Assembly (NCBI GenBank): GCA_016124855.1
Contig: WGMX01000058.1
Coordinates: 1-39,305 of the forward strand
DNA from: Anaerolineaceae bacterium
GTDB lineage: Bacteria; Chloroflexota; Anaerolineae; Aggregatilineales; Phototrophicaceae
Reading direction: 5' to 3'
Length of the DNA: 39,305 nucleotides
This document shows, one piece after another, positions 24,319 through 32,620 of the stretch (positions are counted from its first letter, which is position 1; each line of letters starts with the position of its first letter). Under the pieces are notes generated by a model. The model made no database searches. It was not told the DNA's origin and was given only the letters and a program-made list of their open reading frames with translations. Made by a program: the position numbers and the translations under genes.

Positions 24319-26237
24319 CAAATATGGCTCAAATCTACGCTGCGTTCAGCCGCGTTCATAAATTTGGTCAAGGTTTTTTCAAAAAAGAGCGAAATCGTTC
24401 CCGTTGGGCCGTTACGATGCTTTGACACGATAATATCGGCTTGGTTCGGAAACTCTGTGGCCTCATTGTACATCTCATCGCGATACAGGAACATGACTAT
24501 GTCCGCATCTTGCTCCAAACTTCCGGATTCTCTCAAATCCGAAAGCTGAGGGCGTTTATCTTGGCGTTGCTCGACAGCACGCGAAAGCTGCGCGGCAGAG
24601 AGAATAGGCACGTTAAACTCGCGTGCTAGTTCTTTCATATTACGGCTGATGTAGCTGACTTCTTGAACACGGTTGTTTTCGTAGGTTCCACCTGCATTCA
24701 TCAATTGCAAGTAATCGACCACGACTAAATCAAGGCCATGTTCACGCTGCATCCGCAAGCACTTGGTACGCAGTTCCAGCGGATTGAGCGCCGCACTATC
24801 ATCAATGTAAATCGGGAACTTGCTGAGATTACCTGCTGCATGAACGAAACGCGCCCATTCCTGTTGATTCAACTGCCCGAGCCGTAAACTCTGACTGTTA
24901 ATAGCCGATTCCATCGAGATTAGGCGCTGAATAATTTGCTCGACGCCCATTTCCATACTGAAAATGGCGATGCGTTGACCGAGCCGAGCCATGTTAAGTG
25001 CAGCCGAGAGCATAAATGAGGTATTGTGATTGACGATGCCATTTGCAATAAAGCTATGTCCATCCGGTACAGTCAAATCGTAGCAGTGCTGTAATCCACT
25101 ATCTTCAATGTTAACGACTTCATCCCAATAAAATTGCGGTTCTAAAAGATCGGATACAATAGGTGCATATTCGGCTATTTGCTGAAGTTTCGCAGAGACA
25201 CCCATACGATTGCTGTCAAAAATGGGCGATTTATTCTGGTGAGTTTCTTTCTGAGATTGTATAGCCACGTAATCGCCGCAATTGAGTTCCCTTAAGGTTT
25301 TCCAAACTTTCTGCCCTGAGGGTGAAAGTACTAAAACCGGATGAATATGCGTTCCAGTAAGGGTATATCCCGCTCGTGTTTGAAATCGTAAGGTTGGTCG
25401 GATGCCGCTGTCGTAAAAGTGAGATGTTCGCTTGATTCCTTGTGGTGTTTGAATTCCCATGCTGAGTGGATAATAGATTCCACCTTCATCGTCGTTGATA
25501 CCTTTGACGTTTTGAGGCAGCAATGACTCAATCGGAACAAGACCACGTTCGGTTGAAATGAGTGTTCCCGCAGCGACACATTTACCCATACCCGGACGAC
25601 CAGCGAAGATGATGAGGTCAGATTTTTGGAAGCCACCGAGTAGTTTGTCCAAATCTTTGAAACCGGATGGCACACCTAGGGCATGATTGCGGTTCGCCAT
25701 GAGGTATTCGATGCGGTCAAAGTAATCGCTGACCGCGTCTTTCATCGGGATGAGTTCTTTACTGGTTTGACGCTCGGTTACGTCAAAGAGCCGCGATTCA
25801 GCATCTGCGATGACCTGTTCGACTGTAAGCTCTTCATTTAGCGCCAGCGATTTGATTTCGTCGGAGGCGGCCATTAAGCGGCGGCGGACGGCTGCCCGTT
25901 CGACCAACCGACCATAAACTTCGGCATGAACCGATGTGGGTGTGGAATTCACGAGTTGAGTGAGATACGCTGGCCCCCCAATTTCGGATAATCTGCCCGT
26001 ATCTTTTAATTCTTGCGTTACCGTCAAATAATCAATCGGTTCGCCGCGCTCATGCAAGCGGCTAAGCGATTCCCAAATGTATCGGTGGCGGAGAATGAAA
26101 AAATCATCTGCCTTGAGGAATGCCGCAACTGCGAAGTACATAACCGAATTGACGAGAATCGCGCCAATGGTCGCTTCTTCAGCTTCCTGACTATAGGGTG
26201 TTTGTAAAGTTCCCCAGTTTGAGATTGGATCGTTCAT
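24318..26237 (-). CDS. dnaB: Replicative DNA helicase DnaB containing an intein
   Basis: 639 residues before splicing, about 453 after, normal for DnaB. The N-terminal primase-binding domain starts PYSQEAEEATIGAILV; a linker and the RecA-like motor follow. Walker A reads GRPGMGK and is broken by the intein, with the Thr resuming after it; Walker B is LVVVDYLQLM; later motifs PQLSDLRESGSLEQDADIVMFLYR and SKHRNGPTGT are intact. The helicase unwinds DNA at the replication fork as a hexamer. The start is set at ATG 26237 because it gives the usual length; earlier in-frame starts at 26279 and 26291 lack support. It is first of an overlapping set with the DnaD-like and loader genes. Confidence 0.96.
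   Translation of the reverse strand: MNDPISNWGTLQTPYSQEAEEATIGAILVNSVMYFAVAAFLKADDFFILRHRYIWESLSRLHERGEPIDYLTVTQELKDTGRLSEIGGPAYLTQLVNSTPTSVHAEVYGRLVERAAVRRRLMAASDEIKSLALNEELTVEQVIADAESRLFDVTERQTSKELIPMKDAVSDYFDRIEYLMANRNHALGVPSGFKDLDKLLGGFQKSDLIIFAGRPGMGKCVAAGTLISTERGLVPIESLLPQNVKGINDDEGGIYYPLSMGIQTPQGIKRTSHFYDSGIRPTLRFQTRAGYTLTGTHIHPVLVLSPSGQKVWKTLRELNCGDYVAIQSQKETHQNKSPIFDSNRMGVSAKLQQIAEYAPIVSDLLEPQFYWDEVVNIEDSGLQHCYDLTVPDGHSFIANGIVNHNTSFMLSAALNMARLGQRIAIFSMEMGVEQIIQRLISMESAINSQSLRLGQLNQQEWARFVHAAGNLSKFPIYIDDSAALNPLELRTKCLRMQREHGLDLVVVDYLQLMNAGGTYENNRVQEVSYISRNMKELAREFNVPILSAAQLSRAVEQRQDKRPQLSDLRESGSLEQDADIVMFLYRDEMYNEATEFPNQADIIVSKHRNGPTGTISLFFEKTLTKFMNAAERSVDLSHI
25023..25580 (-). other. 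Mini-intein in the DnaB Walker A motif
   Basis: 186 residues in frame within dnaB, from Cys1 (CVAAGTLISTERGL, block A) to GIVNHN, with extein Thr as +1. Block B has TxxH at residues 77-80 (GTHIHPVLVL). Block F reads CYDLTVPDGHSFIANG. The penultimate His and terminal Asn needed for splicing are present. There is no LAGLIDADG or other homing endonuclease block, so it is a mini-intein. Splicing would join GRPGMGK to TSFM, restoring the P-loop. Confidence 0.93.
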
Positions 26238-26336
26238 TTTTATCCGGGCAATAGAGATAAAAACGGTGCGCCTATCCATACGATTACGCACCGCTTATTT
26301 GACTAACTTTGATCGGCAGGAGCCGGGAATTAGGAC

Positions 26337-26864
26337 TTATTCTTCGCGGTCGTCGAGATCATCCAAATCAAGGGTATCGACAAAATCAGCAAAGGCACTG
26401 AGCCTCTTTTCATCAGCCTTTTCATCACCCCCCGACTCGGAGGCTGATTCTTTCTCGATGTCCTCATCTGGCTCACGGGCGGCTTTATCCATGACTGATT
26501 CGTTTACAAAGACCGGCACGGCAGCACGTACGGCCAGAGCAATTGCGTCGCTGGGGCGCGAATCAATTTCAATTTGCTCACCTGCTACTTCGATAACAAT
26601 GCGAGCATAATACACTTCTTGGCGCAAATCACTAATTAGAATGTGGGCGATCTTACCACCCATTTCACGAATAACCGAACGGAGTAAGTCGTGGGTTAAG
26701 GGGCGCGGCGTAGGCATATCTTGCAGTTTAACCGTGATGGCTTCTGCTTCGCACGGGCCGATCCAAATCGGCAAATATCGTTCGCTGTTCGCATCTTTTA
26801 AGACAACCACCCGGTGTTGGGACATCAGGCTGACCCGGATGCTATCAATAATAACTTCTATCAT
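26337..26864 (-). CDS. Bifunctional nuclease family protein (DUF151)
   Basis: A 175-residue protein with the DUF151/BFN core: MIEVIIDSIRVS, RVVVLKD, YLPIWIGPCEAEAI, LTHDLLRSVIREMGG, ISDLRQEVYYARIVI and EIDSRPSDAIALAVRAAVPVFV. Plant members were reported as nucleases; bacterial roles are unclear. The C-terminal 45 residues are acidic and low-complexity (ESASESGGDEKADEKR, DTLDLDDLDDREE) and probably disordered. The start at 26864 is the first residue of the domain; the frame runs on to 26948 over the likely promoter. The gene precedes dnaB by 99 nt on the same strand. Confidence 0.88.
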   Translation of the reverse strand: MIEVIIDSIRVSLMSQHRVVVLKDANSERYLPIWIGPCEAEAITVKLQDMPTPRPLTHDLLRSVIREMGGKIAHILISDLRQEVYYARIVIEVAGEQIEIDSRPSDAIALAVRAAVPVFVNESVMDKAAREPDEDIEKESASESGGDEKADEKRLSAFADFVDTLDLDDLDDREE

Positions 26865-26918
26865 AAGGTTTGGTGAACCTTTCAACCAATAATCAGCGAT
26901 TTTGCTGGACGTAGAATC

Positions 26919-26948
26919 ATTATAGCGCTTTAAATGGATCCACAGCAA
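26919..26948 (-). promoter_or_regulatory. Likely promoter of the DUF151-dnaB run
   Basis: On the minus strand a perfect TATAAT lies at 26924-26919; the -35 candidate TTGCTG at 26948-26943 has an 18-bp spacer and is only half-matched. A small hairpin, AAGGTT with AACCTT (26865-26881), lies right before the ATG. Confidence 0.42.
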
Positions 26949-27101
26949 CTAGCAGATTAGGGAGGATATGAACTCTTCAGTTTACCAAATCATGAGAATA
27001 TGTCTTCTATCATGAAATGTCGGTGTGGACTATTACTGTTCAGGAAGGGGGGCTAAACATAGACTCAAACCGTAGAACAAATTAATGGTCTGGAGAGCAA
27101 A

Positions 27102-27650
27102 ATGAAGGTATTGGTCGGATATGGAAGCGTACATGGATCAACGGCGGAAGTTGCGCAGCGGATTGGCGATGTTTTGACCCAGCGTGGTCATAATGTCACC
27201 GTTGCAGACGTCAAGACCTTGACCCATGTTGATGGATACGATGCATTTGTTTTGGGCACAGCAATCGAAGCCAGTACATGGCTGCCGGAATTTAAAGCCT
27301 TTATGAAGGCCTTTAATCCGCAGATGCTTAATAAGCCTATTTATCTGTGGATCAATTGCATCCGTGTGTTAGAAGAATATGGCATGAGCCATGTAATGGA
27401 TTTCTACATGGTTCCAGAGCTTCTAAAGGGACTTAATGTACGTAGTCGTACTGCTTTCGCTGGTAAGTTGGATTTGCAGACCGTTGATTGGAATGAACGT
27501 TGGTCACTCGCTGCCCGCTACGATGGACATGCGTGGCCTACAAACTTCGATGGCGACTTCCGTGACTGGGACAAAATTGCCGATTGGGCAACCTCTGTGG
27601 CCAACGATTTGCAAGTCATGCCGGTTGGTTCAGAAGACCATGTGAACTAA
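27102..27650 (+). CDS. Flavodoxin-domain protein
   Basis: A 182-residue flavodoxin-fold protein. The FMN phosphate loop is GSVHGSTAEVA (residues 8-18), close to the S/T-x-T/H-G-N/S-T pattern; VLGTAIEASTWLPEFKAFM is the second FMN-contact region typical of HemG-like and menaquinone-dependent protoporphyrinogen oxidase-type flavodoxins. A role as an electron carrier or quinone-linked oxidoreductase is likely, but no heme genes are nearby. The ATG has GGAG six bases upstream. It is followed by a lipoprotein gene on the same strand 70 nt on. Confidence 0.87.
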   Translation: MKVLVGYGSVHGSTAEVAQRIGDVLTQRGHNVTVADVKTLTHVDGYDAFVLGTAIEASTWLPEFKAFMKAFNPQMLNKPIYLWINCIRVLEEYGMSHVMDFYMVPELLKGLNVRSRTAFAGKLDLQTVDWNERWSLAARYDGHAWPTNFDGDFRDWDKIADWATSVANDLQVMPVGSEDHVN

Positions 27651-27684
27651 CCCTCTTATCCATCATTTCGACAATTCATTTATA

Positions 27685-27720
27685 CTGAGGCTGTCCATTT
27701 TATGAAAAAGGCGGCCTCAG
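27685..27720 (+). other. Hairpin abutting the lipoprotein start codon
   Basis: CTGAGGC (27685-27691) pairs perfectly with GCCTCAG (27714-27720) and the second arm ends at the TTG start. The only Shine-Dalgarno-like bases (AAGG) lie in the loop, next to the arm. The fold could lower or tune initiation. Confidence 0.4.
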
Positions 27721-28383
27721 TTGAAGTTTGGTATTGGTTTAATCATCCTCACGGTATTGTTGTCAGGGTGTGCTGGAATTGTCGACAGCGTCCGAACACC
27801 CCTTATTGGCTTTGGCAATATTGAAGCTGAATATCATTTCGATTCTGATCAAAGCAGTTGGGATACCTTTCGTTTGCCAAATGATGCCGCCTTTTTTGGA
27901 ATTTCAGACGGGGCGTTGACTGGTTCGGTCATTGGTGACAAGGGATATATCTGGTCATTGAATCAACCGCAGTATATGAACATCAGCATCAAGGCGACAA
28001 TACAACAACCACGTGGCAGCAGCGGCAATGGTTTTGGGGTGATGTGTCGGGCGGATAAAGATGGTAACGGTTACTATTTTGTTCTTTCCAGCGCTGGACA
28101 GTTTGCAATCTTGAAAGCTGTACCCGGCACACCCGACCCTATTCAACTGGTCAAATGGCAGTCAAGCGGAGCAGTCAAAAAAGATGACGGCGTAAATGCC
28201 ATTGAAGCCATTTGCCTTGATGATTATTTGAGTTTTACGGTTAACGGTGTATTTATCGCTGAAGCGCGGGACTCGACCTTTAAGTCCGGCCAAATTGGCG
28301 TCGTGTTGGGCGCAGTTGGACAGCCGTTATGGGTGCGTTTTGATGATGTTATCATTCGAGATGTGCGGCAAATCGGCGGTTAA
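27721..28383 (+). CDS. Lipoprotein with concanavalin-like (LamG/DUF1080-type) domain
   Basis: A 220-residue exported lipoprotein. The signal sequence MKFGIGLIILTVLLSGC ends in a lipobox LSGC with Cys17. The mature part looks like a jelly-roll of the concanavalin/DUF1080 type: YHFDSDQSSWDTF, NGFGVMCRADKDGNGYYFVLSSAGQFAILK, DYLSFTVNGVFIAEARDSTFKSGQIGVVLGA and VRFDDVIIRD, a layout used for binding or cleaving carbohydrate. No catalytic residues can be assigned. The start is TTG 27721, the only one that gives a proper signal peptide. Its stop shares bases with that of the convergent sugar kinase. Confidence 0.82.
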   Translation: MKFGIGLIILTVLLSGCAGIVDSVRTPLIGFGNIEAEYHFDSDQSSWDTFRLPNDAAFFGISDGALTGSVIGDKGYIWSLNQPQYMNISIKATIQQPRGSSGNGFGVMCRADKDGNGYYFVLSSAGQFAILKAVPGTPDPIQLVKWQSSGAVKKDDGVNAIEAICLDDYLSFTVNGVFIAEARDSTFKSGQIGVVLGAVGQPLWVRFDDVIIRDVRQIGG

Positions 28384-29381
28384 TGCGCGCGCCATGTGTC
28401 AAATGCCCAAGCCAGTTCATCTGGTGTAGGGGCATAGTTCCCGACACGGCGAACGACTAAACCGCTGGCATAATTCGCCAGTATGGTGGACTCGGCTAGA
28501 GGAGCGCCAGCCGCAACGGCAAGTGTGAGTACTGCGATAGTTGTATCGCCTGCGCCAACCGTATCATAAACATCTGTTACAGCAGGGGCGGGGCAGTGGG
28601 TGACCTCGCCTGACGCCTCACAGACGGTTGCGCCATCCGCACCGCGTGTAATCACCATGCCCTGTGTCAGTTGCAAGGATTGGCAAAGTTCATTCGCAGC
28701 TTCGGCAAAATCCTCATTCGATTGGAGCGAACGCCGGAGGTAATCTCGTGCCTCATCGGCATTGCATTTGACAACGCCAAACCCTTTGTATTTTTCGAGT
28801 TTCCCTTGTGCATCAGCCGTCAACAGGATGTTGGCCAGAGAAGCCAGTTTATGGACGGTGCGGACCAATGACGGCGTGAGCAACCCTGTATGATAGTCCG
28901 ACAATAAAACGGCTTTAGCCTGCGGGATTTGTTCGTCAATGGTGGCACGAACACTACGTTCAATCGTTGGGTTGATGGGTTCGCGTGATAGTGTATCCAA
29001 ACGGGCGACTTGCTGCGGAAAGCGCAAGCCCATATGAGCCATGATTCGTGTTTTGACAGTGGTCGGGCGCGACGAGTCAGTAACAAGGGTATCGGTTTCG
29101 ATACCACGGGCTTGGAGCACTTGGCGTAGATTGGTGGCGTTGGTGTCCGAGCCGATGACCCCGATTTGTACCGCTGTGCTGCCGAGCGCAACGATGTTAG
29201 CAGCGGGGTTGGCTGCGCCACCGGGAATCAAATGACGTGATTCAAACTCGAGCACTGGAATCGGCGCTTCACGACTGAGTCGTGTTGTGTTGCCAGTCAG
29301 GTATTCATCAAGAATCAGGTCACCAATAACAAGAATTCGTTGACCCGCGAGTTTGGGTATCCACTGTTTGAGGTTAGCCAT
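28380..29381 (-). CDS. PfkB-family sugar kinase, HldE N-domain / RfaE1-like
   Basis: A 333-residue ribokinase-fold protein. The N-terminal RILVIGDLILDEYLTGNTTRLSREAPIPVLE is characteristic of D-glycero-beta-D-manno-heptose-7-phosphate kinase (the HldE kinase half), as are PGGAANPAANIVALG and the DTVGAGDT anion-hole/catalytic motif with the final Asp as base. The nucleotidyltransferase half of HldE is absent, as in stand-alone HldA. It overlaps the upstream GT9-GT26 gene by eight bases, so is coupled to it. The pairing with a heptosyltransferase-like GT9 domain supports an ADP-heptose-like pathway, but the enzyme could use another sugar phosphate. Confidence 0.88.
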   Translation of the reverse strand: MANLKQWIPKLAGQRILVIGDLILDEYLTGNTTRLSREAPIPVLEFESRHLIPGGAANPAANIVALGSTAVQIGVIGSDTNATNLRQVLQARGIETDTLVTDSSRPTTVKTRIMAHMGLRFPQQVARLDTLSREPINPTIERSVRATIDEQIPQAKAVLLSDYHTGLLTPSLVRTVHKLASLANILLTADAQGKLEKYKGFGVVKCNADEARDYLRRSLQSNEDFAEAANELCQSLQLTQGMVITRGADGATVCEASGEVTHCPAPAVTDVYDTVGAGDTTIAVLTLAVAAGAPLAESTILANYASGLVVRRVGNYAPTPDELAWAFDTWRAH

Positions 29382-31506
29382 GTTTACCTTTGAGCAGCAC
29401 TACCAGTACAAACCGTGGCAAGCGTAACATGCGGCGGATGCGCCACGGTTGCAAGTAAAGCCTATACAACCATTCTATCCCGTAACGCCTCATCCACAGA
29501 GGGGCGCGTGGGATGACCCCCGCGATAAAGTCAAATGCCCCGCCGACACCCATCGCCATTTTAACCTGTAAGCGGGGCAAGTTGCGGGCAATCCATTTGT
29601 CTTGTTCGGGCGCTCCGTAGGCCACAAATAGAATATCTGCACCACTGGCATTGACCTTTTCGACAATCGAATCTTCTTCCTCTGGTGCGGGACTTCCGCT
29701 GTAGATGCCAACGATTTGAAGGCTGGGATGCTGTTGGCACAGAACATTCGCAGCCTGATCAGCTACGCCGGGGGCAGCACCGAGAAAATACAATTTCCAG
29801 CCGTTCTGAGCCGCGCGCTCGGCGATTTTAGGTACGCCATCTGAACCTGTGACCCGTTCCGGTAAGAGTTTACCGAGATGACGTGCAGCCCATAATAAAC
29901 CAACACCATCCGGCACACACAAATCCGCGCGTGAAAGAATGTTGTGGAAATTAATATCCTTCCGGGCAATCATGATGAATTCGGGGTTGATGGTGCAGAC
30001 ATGGTGGATTTGATTTGTAGCAATCCATTCACCAATCAAGTCAAGCCACTGTGGATAGGTGATTGCATCAACGGGCAAACCGAGAATGCGAATGGTGTTT
30101 GCCCAACGCTTATTTTGTTGCTCAAGATATGCATTTGATTGAGCGGTAAGTTTAGGTATAAATTGACGCGTACCCGTGAAATCGTGAGTTAAGATTTGCT
30201 CGACCGCCGCGAGAACATGATCGACTGTTACCATGCGCATACAAGTGCGGGCAGGGCAGCCTTCGCGTAGTCCAATACTATGCCCAACATAACTGCATGG
30301 GCTGCATTCGGGTGCGCTGCGAACCACGATTGATTTGCTCGTCGGTGTCCAAGGACTCCACGCATCAGCATTGCTTGGCCCGAAAATGGCGACCATTGCT
30401 GTTCCAACCGATGCTGCAAGATGCATAATCCCACTGTCTGCACCGATATAAAGATCAGCCGCTTGGATGATACCTGCCAACTCAGCGAGAGTCGTTTTGC
30501 CCATCAAATCAACAGGTGCGGTTTTCATAGCAGCTTTGACTGCATCGCCCTCATCGTTTTCTCCACCGACAAGGATTATCTGTGCATTGTATTTTTGGTG
30601 GAGTGTGTCAGCCAAGGTTGCAAATTTGGCGGCGTCCCAACGGCGGGCGAGACTGTAACCGCCACTTCCGGGATGGATGACGATAGTGCTGAGTGCCGGG
30701 TACTGATTACTGAGTTCAGGTAAACCGGAAAAGGTCTGGGTAGCAACGACAGCCTGATGGGGTTCAGATGATGCGCCAAGGAGGCTAACAAGGTCAAGCC
30801 AATATTGTGCTTGATGTTTCGCGCCGAAGCCGCCATCTGGCAGCCGATGATTGAGAAACCAACCGTTACCATTATCAATCCCGATGCGCTGTTTCGCGCC
30901 AGAGGCAAGGGCAATCAACGCGAATTTAAGTGTGCCAAGTTTGAGGGTGAAGTGATGGAAGAAAACAACCGCGTCATAGTGACCTTTTCGCAGCTCAAAT
31001 ACACGTCGTAAATTAGCGGGTTGGAAAAAGGCGCGTGAGCCGTTGAACTGTTTCTTGTCGAAGGTGATGATTTCATCAACCAGATTTGTGCCTGCGATTA
31101 CCGGAGCGCTGTGAGAGGTTGTGAGCAATGTGATGTGAGCATCCGGTCGGGCTTCGCGGAGAGCCGCCAGAGCAGGTGTTGAGACAATCAGATCACCAAT
31201 ATCAGCCAGTTCAACCACTAAAATATTTCGAATATTCAGTTTTTTAAGTTCAAGCTCAATACTTAGCATATCAAGGCTTGTTTCAAGGGTAGGTATAAAT
31301 CGTTCCTGATACTTTTCAAGCGAATCTGCCCAACCTTCGCTTACAACGGTAATTTCTTTGGCCTGTACCAGCGAAAGATCAAAAACTCGCCTTAATAATT
31401 TGATTAGCTCGGCATATTTAAACTTGTCGGCTTTTGCTGCTAAATACACTTCTTTAGGGGATGCGCCCGCATCACGCATCTTTTCATATTTTGAGTACTC
31501 GTTCAT
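29374..31506 (-). CDS. Fusion of GT9 heptosyltransferase-like and GT26 WecG/TagA-like transferase
   Basis: A 710-residue bifunctional glycosyltransferase. Residues 1-65 form a small helical domain (SPKEVYLAAKADKFKYAELIK, then LLRRVFDLSLVQAKEIT), reminiscent of the ribosomal L7/L12 C-terminal helix pair; that likeness is tentative. Residues about 92-440 are GT9: ILVVELADIGDLIVSTPAL, HPGSGG, KTTLAELAGIIQAADLYIGADSGIMHLAAS and AIFGPSN. From about 485 on it is GT26: ILGLPVDAITYPQWL, FLGAAPGVADQAA, VAYGAPEQDKWIARNL and GVGGAFDFIAGVIPRAPLWM. Both domains appear complete. ATG 31506 has no clear Shine-Dalgarno. The next gene overlaps it by eight bases. The fusion probably adds two sugars in one lipid-linked glycan. 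Confidence 0.92.
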   Translation of the reverse strand: MNEYSKYEKMRDAGASPKEVYLAAKADKFKYAELIKLLRRVFDLSLVQAKEITVVSEGWADSLEKYQERFIPTLETSLDMLSIELELKKLNIRNILVVELADIGDLIVSTPALAALREARPDAHITLLTTSHSAPVIAGTNLVDEIITFDKKQFNGSRAFFQPANLRRVFELRKGHYDAVVFFHHFTLKLGTLKFALIALASGAKQRIGIDNGNGWFLNHRLPDGGFGAKHQAQYWLDLVSLLGASSEPHQAVVATQTFSGLPELSNQYPALSTIVIHPGSGGYSLARRWDAAKFATLADTLHQKYNAQIILVGGENDEGDAVKAAMKTAPVDLMGKTTLAELAGIIQAADLYIGADSGIMHLAASVGTAMVAIFGPSNADAWSPWTPTSKSIVVRSAPECSPCSYVGHSIGLREGCPARTCMRMVTVDHVLAAVEQILTHDFTGTRQFIPKLTAQSNAYLEQQNKRWANTIRILGLPVDAITYPQWLDLIGEWIATNQIHHVCTINPEFIMIARKDINFHNILSRADLCVPDGVGLLWAARHLGKLLPERVTGSDGVPKIAERAAQNGWKLYFLGAAPGVADQAANVLCQQHPSLQIVGIYSGSPAPEEEDSIVEKVNASGADILFVAYGAPEQDKWIARNLPRLQVKMAMGVGGAFDFIAGVIPRAPLWMRRYGIEWLYRLYLQPWRIRRMLRLPRFVLVVLLKGKHG

Positions 31507-31543
31507 AAGGATGGTGAGTATAGTGTTTTAGGCAGATAGGACA

Positions 31544-32620
31544 TCATATGGATTCAAAGGCGTCAAGGAGTTGGCTTGCAGCACTTTCCCAAGTGAACTT
31601 TTTGACCTGCTCATAGCCTCGCTGACGATAAGTTTTGCGTAAGCTGTCATCATTCGAAAATTGGCTCATCGCTGCGGCGATTGTTTCAATATTTAATGGA
31701 TCGACCATCAAGCCAGCATCACCGACAAGTTCCGGTAGGCTGGATGTGTTGCTGGCGATGACAGGTGTGCCACAGTGCATCGCTTCCAAAACGGGAAAGC
31801 CGAATCCTTCGTAGAGTGATGGAAAAACGAGTGCGACCGCACTGGCATATAGCGCCCCTTTATCATCATCATCAATATAGCCTGTTAGCTGCACACCTTC
31901 AACACCTGAAACCCATGCTGGATCATACAACCAACCTTTGCCACCTGCTAATACAAGCGCCGTTGGATTATTTGGGTGCTGCTTGCGCCATAGGGCATAG
32001 GCTTGCACCAATCGAGCGATATTTTTGCGTGGTTGCAGCGTCCCAATAAACAGAAAATAGCGTTCGGGAAGGTTGTATTTATGGCGAACAATTGAAATGT
32101 CATCTACAAATGGCTGATCGACACCGGGATATAAGACACGGATTTTATTCAGGTTTGTACCGTAGTATTTATGCAGATCATCGGCTGTAGCTTGGCTGTC
32201 GGCCAAAACGATGTTCGCACGGTTGGCACTGTAGCGCGTTGTCCAATCCAGATATAAACGCTGCGTCGTAGGGTGCGCTTGCGGGAAGTATTTGAAGCCG
32301 AGGTCGTGTACAGTCGCAACTGCTTTACCCGGAAAAATAAAAGGAAATGTGTGGGCAGGAACGAAGGTGACATCGGGTTTATCTTGCCAGAGAGCCGCCG
32401 CGAAACGCAGATGAGTCCACATCCGCTGGAACGGGATGATTTTCTGCTCGACCAGTGGAGAACTTGGCAATAAACCGGGGCGAGGCGTATCTCGAAAATA
32501 AAGGGTTAGGTGATGCCGTGTGTTAAGCCGAATGAGCGCACTCAGGAGTTGGATCGCATAATTTTCGGTGCCAGTGACGCGAAATACGGTTGTGCGGCTG
32601 GCATCAATCGCGATATGCAC
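31544..32620 (-). CDS. GT4 family glycosyltransferase
   Basis: A 358-residue GT-B-fold enzyme. It begins MHIAIDASR, has TVHDLGFKYFP, the NIVLADSQATADDL turn, FIGTLQPRKNIARLVQAY, LVLAGGKGW and the donor site EGFGFPVLEAMHCGTPVIAS with EX7E. Strongly similar in organisation to the GT4 at 16169-17296. The start is GTG 32620, which follows the stop of the upstream membrane-protein gene without a gap (TAAGTG), so the two are coupled. Sugar donor and acceptor are unknown. Confidence 0.94.
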   Translation of the reverse strand: MHIAIDASRTTVFRVTGTENYAIQLLSALIRLNTRHHLTLYFRDTPRPGLLPSSPLVEQKIIPFQRMWTHLRFAAALWQDKPDVTFVPAHTFPFIFPGKAVATVHDLGFKYFPQAHPTTQRLYLDWTTRYSANRANIVLADSQATADDLHKYYGTNLNKIRVLYPGVDQPFVDDISIVRHKYNLPERYFLFIGTLQPRKNIARLVQAYALWRKQHPNNPTALVLAGGKGWLYDPAWVSGVEGVQLTGYIDDDDKGALYASAVALVFPSLYEGFGFPVLEAMHCGTPVIASNTSSLPELVGDAGLMVDPLNIETIAAAMSQFSNDDSLRKTYRQRGYEQVKKFTWESAASQLLDAFESI

